Shown here: one piece after another, positions 42,702 to 51,084 of the stretch
How the letters are laid out: each line of letters starts with the position of its first letter
How positions within the stretch are numbered: position 1 is the stretch's first letter
Source of the DNA: DASUTB01 sp036374835
GTDB taxonomy: Bacteria > Actinomycetota > Actinomycetes > Jiangellales > Jiangellaceae
Length of the DNA: 64,000 bases
Direction: 5' to 3'
NCBI GenBank assembly: GCA_036374835.1
Contig: DASUTB010000001.1
Coordinates: 124,001 to 188,000 of the forward strand
Program-made: the position numbers and the translations under genes
Notes under the pieces: model-generated
Databases searched by the model: none
What the model saw: the letters and a program-made list of their open reading frames with translations, nothing else
Told to the model about the DNA's origin: nothing

Positions 42702-43630
42702 TGGCGGTTCCGCCCGCTGGCGCGTCCGGTCCCCCCGCCGATGACATAAGCGGCTCCGCCGCGAGGGTTGCCGTGGTCGGCACCGGCCGGATGGGCGGTG
42801 CGATGGTCGGGCGGCTGCGCGGAGCCGAACTGCCGGTTGTCGTGTACAACCGGACGCGCGCCAAGGCCGAGGCCGTGGCCGCAGAACATGGAGCCGACGT
42901 CGCCGGCACAGCCCGAGAAGCTGTGGGGGGTGCCGATGTCGTGATCGTGTCGCTGCCGGACGACGAGGCGGCGTTCGCGGCCTACCGCGGACCGGACGGC
43001 TTGGTTGCGGGGCTGTCCAAAGGGGCGGTCGTGGCCGATACCAGCACGGTCGCACCGGCCACCGTCCGTGAGCTGGCCGGCGACGTCGCAGGCGCCGGGG
43101 CGGCGCTGCTCGATTCCCCCGTGTCGGGCAGCGTCGCCACGGTCGAGGCCGGTGCGCTCACCGTGATGGTAGGCGGTGACGAAGCGGCGCTGGAGAAGGC
43201 ACGCCCGGCACTCGACGCGTTCGCCAAGCAGGTCGTGCACCTCGGCCCGATCGGTGCCGGCGCGGTGATGAAGTTGGTCGTCAACTCGATCGTGCATGCG
43301 CTGAACGTGGCGCTGTCCGAGGCTCTGGTCGTGGCCGAGCGGGCCGGCGTCGACCGGCAGGCCGCATACGACGTCATCGCCGCCGGGGCGGTCGGTGCGC
43401 CGTTCGTCCAGTACAAGCGGGATTCCTTCCTCGACCCGGAAGGCACCGCAGTCGCGTTCGCACTCGACCTCGTCGCGAAGGATCTCGACCTCGCGCTGGC
43501 ACTGGCCGACGAGGTCGGCGCGAAGGCATCGCAGCTGGCCACGAACCGAGCCGTCGTCGGCGAGGCGATCGCCGCCGGCTATGGCTCTGCCGATCTGAGC
43601 GCCGTCGCCCAGCACCTGCGTGCCGATTAG
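42701..43630 (+). CDS. NAD(P)-dependent dehydrogenase, 3-hydroxyisobutyrate dehydrogenase family
   Basis: 309 residues. After the family 3 repeat at the N-terminus comes the Rossmann motif VAVVGTGRMGGAMVGRL, VVADTSTVAPATV, LLDSPVSGSVATVEAGALTVMVGG (substrate-binding motif) and GAGAVMKLVVNSIVHALNVALSEAL with the catalytic lysine. Substrates of the family are short beta-hydroxy acids such as 3-hydroxyisobutyrate, tartronate semialdehyde and glyoxylate. Last gene of the rightward arm; it would reduce or oxidise a small product of the pathway. Confidence 0.87.
   Translation: MAVPPAGASGPPADDISGSAARVAVVGTGRMGGAMVGRLRGAELPVVVYNRTRAKAEAVAAEHGADVAGTAREAVGGADVVIVSLPDDEAAFAAYRGPDGLVAGLSKGAVVADTSTVAPATVRELAGDVAGAGAALLDSPVSGSVATVEAGALTVMVGGDEAALEKARPALDAFAKQVVHLGPIGAGAVMKLVVNSIVHALNVALSEALVVAERAGVDRQAAYDVIAAGAVGAPFVQYKRDSFLDPEGTAVAFALDLVAKDLDLALALADEVGAKASQLATNRAVVGEAIAAGYGSADLSAVAQHLRAD
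42711..42765 (+). repeat. Family 3 coding repeat, copy 3 (start of the dehydrogenase gene)
   Basis: 55 bp encoding PPAGASGPPADDISGSAAR between the start codon and the first beta strand of the Rossmann fold. It has three extra C residues in the GGTTCC position compared with the other copies, which keeps the frame. Confidence 0.7.
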
Positions 43631-43674
43631 CCGATACCTGCAAACTCCGATGCCGGCCCCGCGTTCGGGGTAGG

Positions 43675-44076
43675 TCACGTCAGCCCTGCGGCGGTGAAGG
43701 CGATACCTGCGACCGCGATGATCGCGGTGAGCGTTGTCGTGGTGACGAAGATCATCAACTTGCTCTGATTCTCGGACAGCTTGCGCTCGAACCGCTCCTC
43801 CAGCTGTTCGAACCTGCCGGTCATCGTGGTCTCGAACTGTGCGAAGTGTCCGTTGACCTCTGTCTTGAACTGCTCGAAGCGGCCGTCCATCTGCGCCCTG
43901 AACTGGTCGAGTTGGGTGTTCGTCAGCACGCCGAGGTGGTCGACGTCGCTACGGCGGGCGACGTCGGCCCAGCCGACCGGTGGAGTCAACTCCATGATCG
44001 TGGCCGCCTCCTGCTCGCCGAGCACCCGTTCGAGCGCGCTATGCAGCTGATGCCGCTCCTGCTCACCCACCGCCAT
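43675..44076 (-). CDS. Coiled-coil protein with C-terminal membrane anchor
   Basis: 133 residues. About 55-105 is a heptad-repeat coiled coil (QLDQFRAQMDGRFEQFKTEV and further F-E-Q repeats); 108-130 is one hydrophobic helix (LMIFVTTTTLTAIIAVAGIAF), so the protein is probably anchored with its coiled coil in the cytoplasm. ATG 44076 follows GGGGTGAG. Similar short proteins are common in actinobacteria, and the layout resembles the CCDC90/DUF1640 type, but no function is known. It is divergent from the ABC-F gene. Confidence 0.65.
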   Translation of the reverse strand: MAVGEQERHQLHSALERVLGEQEAATIMELTPPVGWADVARRSDVDHLGVLTNTQLDQFRAQMDGRFEQFKTEVNGHFAQFETTMTGRFEQLEERFERKLSENQSKLMIFVTTTTLTAIIAVAGIAFTAAGLT

Positions 44077-44349
44077 GGTCTCACCCCTTCCCCGTCGTGT
44101 ACATGTCGATTCGAGGGTGACCGCCGGCCGAACGGGATCGAAACGGTCCAGGAGCGATCTGTGGATAACTCCGGCGTCCAGATGGAGATGTCAGAAGTCA
44201 TGGTCACCCAGTGGGTGCGTAAATGGCTTTGCCTCGCCATCCACGGTCATGGCATGCTGGCCGGGCGATGCTCAACTGACACCTGTGCCCGGTCCGCGTC
44301 CGAGGCGATGCCCGGCGGACTCCCTCCGACCCACGATGAGGTCGCCACG

Positions 44350-45972
44350 GTGTCGCTGTTGTCCGCTCGCTCGCTTTCCATCTCGTTCGCCGGCCGCGTG
44401 GTGCTGGACCGGCTCGATGTTGTCGCCGGCGGTGGCGAACGCCTCGGGCTGGTCGGCCAGAACGGTGCCGGTAAGACGACTCTGCTGCGCCTGCTGGCCG
44501 GCCGGATCCACCCTGACTCGGGAGCCGTCCGTCGGCACGGAGATGTCGGCTACCTCGCACCGGAACCGGACCTGCCCCACGCCGGCACGATCGCCGATGC
44601 CGTCGACGACGCGCTCGCCGAACTGCGGGCGTTGGAGCACCGGCTGGGACGGCTCGGGGAAGCCATCGCACGCGGTGCGGATGTCGTCGACGACTACGAT
44701 GAGGTGCTCGCCGAGTTCGAGGCTCGGGACGGCTGGTCGGCCGACGCACGAGCGGCGAAGGCGCTGGCCGGCCTGGGCCTCGGCGATGTGCCGCTCGACC
44801 GGTCGGTGGCGACCTTGTCCGGCGGGCAACGTGCCAGGCTGGCGCTTTCACTCGCCCTCGTGCGCGCGCCGCAGATCCTGCTGCTGGACGAGCCGACGAA
44901 CCATCTCGACGACGAAGCGATGGCATTTCTCGAAGGTTCGCTGCGCGAGCACAGGGGAGTGGTCGTCGCCGCGTCCCACGACCGTGCCTTCCTGAACGCG
45001 GTGTGCACGTCGATACTGGATCTGGATCCGGAACTACGGATCGAGCCCGACGGGACGCCGATCAGTGCTCCATCTCGCTACACCGGTCGCTACACCGACT
45101 ACCTGAAGGGCAAGGCCGCGGCGCGGGTCAGGTGGGAACAGGCCTATGTAGCGTGGACGGACGAGGTGAACGAGCTGCGGGACGCCGTCAACCGCACGGC
45201 CCGCACCGTCGGGCACCGCAATCGGGCACCACGCGACAACGACAAGTTCGCCCCGCACTACTTCGGCCAACGCGTGGACGCCGCAGTGGCCCGGCGGGTG
45301 CGGGACGCCGAGGCGCGGCTGGCCCGGCTGAAGGACCGGCAGGTCCCGAAACCGCCGAGACCGCTGCGCTTTTCCGGTGCGCTCGGCACCGACGGCCGCG
45401 ACGGTTTGTTGATCGCGGTACGTGATCTGTATGTGCCCGGCCGGGTCCGGTGTGACGCGCTTGACATCACGGCCGGAGCGCGGCTGCTGGTCACCGGACC
45501 GAACGGAGCCGGCAAGTCCAGCCTGCTGGCCGCCCTCGCCGGGTCGCTCGCCCCTGAGCGCGGCCGGGTCATGGCCGCGCGCGGGCTCCGCATCGGCTGG
45601 CTGCTGCAGGTGACGACGTTCGCCGACCCGTCCGCTTCGGCACTTCAGACGTTCGCCGCCGGCCGGCCCGGTCATCCGGACGAGCACCAGGCGTCGCTGG
45701 TCGAGCTCGGCCTGCTCGCCGGCCCGGATCTCCAGAAACCGGTCGGCAACCTGTCCGTCGGGCAGCAGCGCCGGCTCGCGCTGGCCCGCCTCCTGACGAC
45801 TGATCCACATGTGCTGTTGCTGGACGAGCCGACGAACCACCTGTCGTTGTCTCTGGTCGAGGAGCTTGAGGAGGCGGTGTTGTCCTCGCCGCTGGCTGTT
45901 GTCCTCGTCTCGCACGACCGGTGGCTCCGGCGCCGTTGGACCGGTCAGCACCTTACGATGGAACCGGTTTAG
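44350..45972 (+). CDS. ABC-F ribosome-associated ATPase, antibiotic-resistance type
   Basis: 540 residues with two ABC domains and no membrane segment. Domain 1: GQNGAGKTTLL, LSGGQRARLALSLAL, ILLLDEPTNHLDD. Domain 2: GPNGAGKSSLL, LSVGQQRRLALARLL, VLLLDEPTNHLS. The inter-domain helical linker (about 230-330, YTDYLKGKAAARVRWEQAY onward) is the part that reaches the ribosome P site in this family. Actinobacterial relatives protect against macrolides, lincosamides or similar drugs, but drug type cannot be read. GTG 44350 is chosen for its position next to the first strand (VSLLSARSLSISFAG) with GAGG eight bases upstream. Its end overlaps the convergent ATPase gene by 20 bases. Confidence 0.82.
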   Translation: MSLLSARSLSISFAGRVVLDRLDVVAGGGERLGLVGQNGAGKTTLLRLLAGRIHPDSGAVRRHGDVGYLAPEPDLPHAGTIADAVDDALAELRALEHRLGRLGEAIARGADVVDDYDEVLAEFEARDGWSADARAAKALAGLGLGDVPLDRSVATLSGGQRARLALSLALVRAPQILLLDEPTNHLDDEAMAFLEGSLREHRGVVVAASHDRAFLNAVCTSILDLDPELRIEPDGTPISAPSRYTGRYTDYLKGKAAARVRWEQAYVAWTDEVNELRDAVNRTARTVGHRNRAPRDNDKFAPHYFGQRVDAAVARRVRDAEARLARLKDRQVPKPPRPLRFSGALGTDGRDGLLIAVRDLYVPGRVRCDALDITAGARLLVTGPNGAGKSSLLAALAGSLAPERGRVMAARGLRIGWLLQVTTFADPSASALQTFAAGRPGHPDEHQASLVELGLLAGPDLQKPVGNLSVGQQRRLALARLLTTDPHVLLLDEPTNHLSLSLVEELEEAVLSSPLAVVLVSHDRWLRRRWTGQHLTMEPV

Positions 45973-47440
45973 GTGTCCCCGTCGCAGCTTGGTAGAGGTC
46001 GTTGATCGTCCACAGTAGGACGTCTTCCCGCGCTGCCGTGGCGGCACGCTGAAACCGTTCCGTGAAGCCTCCCGCTGCGACGTAGAGGAGGGGTGAGCGA
46101 GGATCGCGAGCCTCGTGCGCCCAGGCGACACGAGACTCGGCGAGCCGATCCAGCATGCTCAGGTGCTTGTGATGGATATCGACATCCACCGGCTTGCGGT
46201 TCCATTTGATCGCACCGGTCAAGACACGGCCGTCGAGAAGCGGGCACACTATGTCGACGTCTACCGACTGGCGGTTGCGGTCGACACCCTGCCAGCGTCC
46301 CCACTCACGAACGAGCGGAAGGCCTAGCCGATCGGCTAGGCGGTAATAGGCCTCCTCGACCATCGCCTCGAAGACCATACCCATATAACCATCGAGGGGC
46401 TGAGAGATCCGTTGAGTCCAGATCGTTTCAGGGTTCTGAGTCGCCAACATGCTCTCCAGCGGGGCCACGATGTCGTAGTAGAAGTGCGTCGCGGGGTCAC
46501 AGATGCGGTACCGGTACGGCTCGCGCGCCGTCGCGCCGACGTTGCGTCCGGCGCGGACGTAGTCCAGCGAGATCAGTCGCTCGATCTTGTCGCGCAGCGG
46601 GGTATCGGCCTCGAGCCCGGCGTGGCCGGCGATCTCGCTGAGCGTCGTCCGGCCTGACCCGATGGCACGCAGGATCGCTGTGTACTTGGGGATGTCACGG
46701 AGCCCTTGCTCCTGAAGCAGAGCTGATTGGACGAGTTCACGGACCTCGCCGGAGGGATTGAGAATGAGGTCGATCACGTTCGCCGACAAAGATCGTGCGG
46801 GATCGATCGGTGCGAGATAACGCGGCGTACCGCCGAAGATCCCATATGCGTACGCACGGTCGCGGCTAGCAGTGAAGCCGGCGAGTTCACCGGCGTACCA
46901 ATAGTCGAACGGCCGTAACTTGGCCTGCCATGCGAAGCGACCGTAGAGCGGCGATCCGCCATCGTTGAGACTCTCCAGCGTCCGCACTGACGAGCCTGCG
47001 ATGACGAACACTAAAGGCCGGGCGGGACGGCGGACCTCCCAGGCGGCGTTGAGCTCGGATGCCACCGCGTTGAGCTCACGCTGGTTCTGGCCGAGGTACT
47101 GAAACTCGTCGATTGTGATGGCCAGCGGTTTCGGAGATTCGTGATCGAGCAGAAGCCGGAAGACACTGCGCCATGTCGGATAGTCGTTGGGATATATGTG
47201 CTCACCTGACCAGGCGGCGAAGGTGTCGAGCAACGTGACACGGTTCTGGGCCGGCGTCGTCTCTGACGCAGTGAAGTAGAACGTGGAGATGTCCGTCGCG
47301 TCCCACGCACGACTCAGTAGGTATGTCTTGCCTACGCGGCGTCGCCCGTACATCAGAACGAGCTGCTGTTCCGGACGGGCGAGCAGATCGTGGAGGCGGC
47401 CGAGTTCCTTCTCACGATCGACGATCTGATCACGAACCAT
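45953..47440 (-). CDS. Archaeal-type AAA ATPase (ATPase_2/DUF234-like)
   Basis: 495 residues. N-terminal Walker A in MYGRRRVGKTYLLSRA (about 30-45), Walker B in AITIDEFQYLGQ (about 108-119), sensor-like FVIAGSSVRTLES, a winged-helix region around 275-345 and a C-terminal nuclease-like domain (RQSVDVDIVCPLLDGRVLTGAIKWNRKPVD) resembling the DUF234 restriction-like fold with D...D/E-x-K residues. Such genes are widespread as mobile stand-alone ORFs in archaea and bacteria; function unknown. ATG 47440 has no ribosome site but TATGAT six bases upstream, so it is probably leaderless. The AT-rich promoter contrasts with its surroundings and suggests transfer. Confidence 0.75.
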   Translation of the reverse strand: MVRDQIVDREKELGRLHDLLARPEQQLVLMYGRRRVGKTYLLSRAWDATDISTFYFTASETTPAQNRVTLLDTFAAWSGEHIYPNDYPTWRSVFRLLLDHESPKPLAITIDEFQYLGQNQRELNAVASELNAAWEVRRPARPLVFVIAGSSVRTLESLNDGGSPLYGRFAWQAKLRPFDYWYAGELAGFTASRDRAYAYGIFGGTPRYLAPIDPARSLSANVIDLILNPSGEVRELVQSALLQEQGLRDIPKYTAILRAIGSGRTTLSEIAGHAGLEADTPLRDKIERLISLDYVRAGRNVGATAREPYRYRICDPATHFYYDIVAPLESMLATQNPETIWTQRISQPLDGYMGMVFEAMVEEAYYRLADRLGLPLVREWGRWQGVDRNRQSVDVDIVCPLLDGRVLTGAIKWNRKPVDVDIHHKHLSMLDRLAESRVAWAHEARDPRSPLLYVAAGGFTERFQRAATAAREDVLLWTINDLYQAATGTPKPVPS

Positions 47441-47444
47441 TCTT

Positions 47445-47488
47445 CTATCATAATAGTCTTCTATTGCAAGAGAATACTATTATGATAG
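47445..47488. promoter_or_regulatory. AT-rich palindrome at the ATPase promoter
   Basis: CTATCATAATAGT (47445-47457) and its exact reverse complement (47476-47488), 18 bases apart, five bases before the ATPase ATG. The minus-strand TATGAT in the proximal arm fits a -10 box for a leaderless message, so a protein bound here would block transcription. At about 30 percent GC it is the most AT-rich stretch in the window. Confidence 0.6.
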
Positions 47489-47511
47489 TTAAGCTTCTCG
47501 ATCAGTCGCTG

Positions 47512-48528
47512 CTAGAGCCGAAGGCGGAGCATACGGCGGGCGTTGCCCTCGTACAGTTGGGCACGCACCTCGTCGGTGATGTCGAGCCGGTGGTCGAGGA
47601 TGTCGATGGTGTCGCGGATGTAGCCCGGGCCCTTCTCCGGGTCGAACGGTGAATCGGATGCGAACAGGACGTGGTCCGGCCCGAAGAAGTCCAGCCCGCA
47701 CTGGGTGGCCGCGGCCGAGCCGAACACGGCCGTGTCGCCGTAGAACTGCTTGAAGTACTCGACCGGACGCTTCTCCAGCCGGTCGAGGATCACACTCAGA
47801 TCTTCGCCGCTGGTGCGCGCGCCGAGCTGATCCATGCCGGGCCCGACCCGGCCTTCGAAATAGGGCGTCATGCCGCCGAGGTGGTGGGTGATGATCTTCA
47901 GGTTGGAGTAACGGTCGAACACGCCGCTGAAGATGAGCCGGGCCATCATCGCGCTGGTCTCGTAAGGCCAGCCGAAGGTCCACCAGATCTCGTACTTGGA
48001 CCGGTCCTCGTCGAGGTAGTCCGGCATCTCGGCGCCGCGGGCGGGGTGCACCCAGATCGGCAGATCGTAAGCGGCCATCTGCTCGAAGACGGGCAAGTAC
48101 TCGGGATTGTCCAGGGCACGGCCGGCGACGTTGGTGAACATCTGCACGCCTGTCGCGCCGAGTTGGTCGATGGCTCGCTTGGCCTCGGTCACCGAGGCGT
48201 CCGGGTTGTTCATCGGCAACGACGCGACGAATCCCACGAAGCGATCGTGCCGGGCGACTAGGGCGGCCATCTCGTCGTTGGCGATGGCCGCCAGCTCCGG
48301 CGTGACTCCAGGTCCCGCGACACGCTCCAGCGGTGGCGCCGCGAGCGTCAGGACCTGGCGGTAGTCGTCGCCGAACTGGTCGACCATACGGAGCCGCTCG
48401 TCCACATCGACGAGTACGGGGATGTTGCGCACCCGTTTGCCGATGTCGGCCAGGTCAGGTGCGATTTCGTTCATCCGGTCGAAGTAGCGCCGCGGGATGA
48501 TGTGGTTGAACACGTCGATCTTCAGCAT
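47512..48528 (-). CDS. Amidohydrolase family 2, ACMSD-like decarboxylase/hydrolase
   Basis: 338 residues, metal-dependent TIM barrel. It starts MLKIDVFNHIIPRRYFD: the first His of the usual DxHxH motif is Phe, as in a subgroup of these enzymes. Other ligands are present: LPIWVHPARG, IITHHLGGMTPYFEGR and LFASDSPFDPEKG. Relatives decarboxylate aromatic or muconate acids or hydrolyse ring-opened products. It is directly downstream of the iclR gene (15 bp gap) with an importer operon divergent from it, so it probably acts on the imported compound. Confidence 0.82.
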   Translation of the reverse strand: MLKIDVFNHIIPRRYFDRMNEIAPDLADIGKRVRNIPVLVDVDERLRMVDQFGDDYRQVLTLAAPPLERVAGPGVTPELAAIANDEMAALVARHDRFVGFVASLPMNNPDASVTEAKRAIDQLGATGVQMFTNVAGRALDNPEYLPVFEQMAAYDLPIWVHPARGAEMPDYLDEDRSKYEIWWTFGWPYETSAMMARLIFSGVFDRYSNLKIITHHLGGMTPYFEGRVGPGMDQLGARTSGEDLSVILDRLEKRPVEYFKQFYGDTAVFGSAAATQCGLDFFGPDHVLFASDSPFDPEKGPGYIRDTIDILDHRLDITDEVRAQLYEGNARRMLRLRL

Positions 48529-48543
48529 GGACGGTCCCTTCTG

Positions 48544-49326
48544 CTACTCGAATGTGGTGGCGATCTCCTGGGCGGCCGTTCGGGCGGCTTCGGCGAAACT
48601 GGAAATCTGTGCGTGGGTCAGGCGTGTCTCCGGCGCCGCGATGGCCAGGCCGGCCGTCGGCGGTGCGGCGACGTTGGGAATGGCCACACCGACGGCCACG
48701 AGCCCGACGTCGCTCTCGCCGATGTTCGTCGCGTAGCCGGTTCGTCGTACTTCGTCTAGCGCCGTCATCAAGTCGCGCCGCGATGTGATCGATTTGTCGG
48801 TGAGGCCGGGCAGCGTCTCGTCCGGGTACAGTTCGGCGAGCCGGTCGGCGGGCAGCCCGGCGAGGATCGCCTTTCCTGCCGAGGTGGTGTGCGCCGGGCG
48901 CAACAGGCCGGTCCGTGCGGCCACCCGGATCGGGTGCGGGCTCTCTACCGAGTCGAGAAACCGGACGTTCGCACCTTCCAGCGTCATCAGCGTGACGGTC
49001 TCCTCCACCTTGCGGGCCAGTCGCTCCATGTGAGGGCGGGCGAGCCTTCGGATGTCCATCCGGACGACTGCGGCCAGGCCGAGGCTGACCAGTGCCGGGC
49101 CCGCCCGGTAGCCGCGTGAGTTGGTGTCGCGCTGTGCGAAGCCGTAGTGCTCGAGCATGCTCAGCAGCCGGTGAACGGTGGACCGGGCGATGTCGAGCTC
49201 ACGGCTGGCCTCGGCGATGCCGATGGCATCCCGGTCGCGCAACAGCAGGAGGATCTCGAGCGCCTTGCCAACCGAGCGCACCGGGTAGCCCGGCGTGTCC
49301 GCCGGCGAGGGCTCGGCCGCCGTCAT
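48544..49326 (-). CDS. IclR-family transcriptional regulator
   Basis: 260 residues: winged helix-turn-helix (SVGKALEILLLLRDRDAIGIAEASRELDIARSTVHRLLSMLEHYGFAQRD, about 18-68) and the C-terminal effector domain (HTTSAGKAILAGLPADRL ... GYATNIGESDVGLVAVGVAIPN). ATG 49326 follows GGAGATGAG. It probably controls both its own operon with the decarboxylase-like gene and the divergent ABC importer, through the palindrome at 49376-49390. Confidence 0.9.
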   Translation of the reverse strand: MTAAEPSPADTPGYPVRSVGKALEILLLLRDRDAIGIAEASRELDIARSTVHRLLSMLEHYGFAQRDTNSRGYRAGPALVSLGLAAVVRMDIRRLARPHMERLARKVEETVTLMTLEGANVRFLDSVESPHPIRVAARTGLLRPAHTTSAGKAILAGLPADRLAELYPDETLPGLTDKSITSRRDLMTALDEVRRTGYATNIGESDVGLVAVGVAIPNVAAPPTAGLAIAAPETRLTHAQISSFAEAARTAAQEIATTFE

Positions 49327-49345
49327 CTCATCTCCATAACGACTC

Positions 49346-49390
49346 TTGACGCGTCGGATGTTCTTCATAATAGACTATCGCATAGCGATA
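49346..49390 (+). promoter_or_regulatory. Promoter of the importer operon with overlapping palindrome
   Basis: TTGACG (49346-49351), 16-bp spacer, TAATAG (49368-49373) form a good sigma-70 type promoter reading towards the permease gene. TATCGC-ata-GCGATA (49376-49390) is a perfect 6-bp inverted repeat placed at the expected start site. IclR regulators often bind such palindromes next to their own gene. Confidence 0.6.
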
Positions 49391-49468
49391 TTCCACTGTG
49401 CAGAACGCTCCACTGGCATGACAACCGAGTACTGACAAGGAAGTCGCCCACCTCAGGGAGGTGCTTCG

Positions 49469-50284
49469 GTGGCTGGGGTGGCCAGAGCCGGTCGGCGGGG
49501 CATCCCTGTGCTGCGTTCCTCGTTCTGGGTCGGGCTCGCCGGTGTTCTCGTAGTGCTGATCGTCCTCGAGGGCGTCGCCCGGCTCGAACTGCTCTCGAGC
49601 ACATGGTTCCCACCTGTCACGGTCGTGTTCGAGACGCTCGGGGATTTGCTGGGCACGACGGAGCTGTGGGCGAACGTGGGCTGGACCCTGCAGGGCTGGG
49701 GTGCCGGGCTCGCGCTCGCCGCCGCACTCGCGATCCCGATCGGCATGCTGATCGGCTCGTTCGAGCCTGCGTACCGGGCGGTGCGCGTCGTCATCGAGTT
49801 CCTGCGCCCGATCCCGTCGGTTGCGCTGATCCCCGCCGCGGTGCTGCTGTTCGGCACGAACAGCCTCAGCATGAAGGTCTTCCTGGTCGCGTTCGCCGCC
49901 TTCTGGCCGATCCTGTTCCAGGCTCTTTATGGAGTGCAGGACGTCAGCCCCGGCGTCAAGGAGTCCGCCCGGGCGTACGGGCTCGGCCCGGGCGCGCGGT
50001 TCGTCCGCATCGTCCTGCCGAGCACCCTGGCCTACGTCGCCACCGGCGTGCGGATATCGTCGGCGATCGCGCTGATCCTCACCGTGACGGCTGAGCTGGT
50101 CGTCGGCGCGGACGGCCTCGGTCGGGCGATCATCGTGGCACAGACGTCGGTGCAGATCCCGGCGATGTACGCGTACATCGCCGTCACCGGTGCGCTCGGA
50201 TGGGCGCTCAACGCGGCCTTCCAGGCCGGTGAGGCGCGGCTGCTGCACTGGCACCCGGCCCAGCGTGAAGAGGTGCGGGCATGA
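49469..50284 (+). CDS. NitT/TauT-type ABC transporter permease 1
   Basis: 271 residues with six predicted helices. The cytoplasmic loop GVQDVSPGVKESARAYGLGPGARFVRIVLPSTLAYVATGVRIS is the EAA motif that contacts the ATPase. GTG 49469 follows GGGAGG. First of four genes for an importer of the SsuC/TauC class, used for sulfonates, nitrate, aromatic acids or pyrimidine precursors. Confidence 0.88.
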   Translation: MAGVARAGRRGIPVLRSSFWVGLAGVLVVLIVLEGVARLELLSSTWFPPVTVVFETLGDLLGTTELWANVGWTLQGWGAGLALAAALAIPIGMLIGSFEPAYRAVRVVIEFLRPIPSVALIPAAVLLFGTNSLSMKVFLVAFAAFWPILFQALYGVQDVSPGVKESARAYGLGPGARFVRIVLPSTLAYVATGVRISSAIALILTVTAELVVGADGLGRAIIVAQTSVQIPAMYAYIAVTGALGWALNAAFQAGEARLLHWHPAQREEVRA

Positions 50285-51084
50285 CGGCCGGCGGTGGCGC
50301 GGTCCGCGGCCGGACGTATCAGGCGTTGCTGCTGGCGCTGGAGATCACCGTTCCCGCGCTCTTGCTCGTGGCCTATGCCATCTGGGCGGCGGCCGCGGAG
50401 TCGTTCTACTTCCCGCCACTGGGGGAAATCGGCGAGCGGTTCGCCGAGCTGTGGTTCGCCGAACGGCTGACCGACGACGTGCTGCCGAGCTTGCGGCGGC
50501 TCGCGATGGGGTACCTGCTGTGCGTCGTGGTCGGCATCGGTGCCGGGCTCGTGCTCGGCGCATTCCGGCTGGTCCAGCAGGCCGTTCAGCCGTTTGCCGA
50601 GTTCCTGCGCGCGCTGCCGGCGGTGGCGCTGATCCCGTTCGGCATCCTCGTGTTCGGCGCCCGCGGCGACTCAATGAAGATCTTCATCATCCTGGTCGGC
50701 GCGGTCTGGCCGATCCTGCTGAACACCATCGACGGGGTACGTGGCGTCGACCGCGGTTTACTCGAAATGGCGCGCGCCTACAGCGTCGGACGCTGGGGCC
50801 GCATCCGCGACGTTGTGATCCCGGCCGCGCTGCCGCGCATGGTGGCGGGGATGCGCACGAGCCTGTCGATCGCGATCATCTTGATGGTCGTCAGCGAGAT
50901 GGTGGCCAGCAGCAACGGCGTGGGTTACTTCGTCCTGGAGTCGCAGCGCCGCTTCGCGATCGCGGACATGTGGGCCGGCATCGTCCTGCTCGGCATCATC
51001 GGCTATCTCGCCAACCTCCTGTTCGTTCAGACCGAGCGTCGAATCCTTCGCTGGCACCGCGAGTCGAAGGGGGCCTCGCTATGA
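50281..51084 (+). CDS. NitT/TauT-type ABC transporter permease 2
   Basis: 267 residues, about six helices, with its own EAA loop GVRGVDRGLLEMARAYSVGRWGRIRDVVIPAALPRMVAGMRT. ATG 50281 overlaps the previous stop. Two different permeases in one operon point to a heterodimeric channel, while many SsuC/TauC systems use a homodimer. Confidence 0.88.
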   Translation: MTAGGGAVRGRTYQALLLALEITVPALLLVAYAIWAAAAESFYFPPLGEIGERFAELWFAERLTDDVLPSLRRLAMGYLLCVVVGIGAGLVLGAFRLVQQAVQPFAEFLRALPAVALIPFGILVFGARGDSMKIFIILVGAVWPILLNTIDGVRGVDRGLLEMARAYSVGRWGRIRDVVIPAALPRMVAGMRTSLSIAIILMVVSEMVASSNGVGYFVLESQRRFAIADMWAGIVLLGIIGYLANLLFVQTERRILRWHRESKGASL

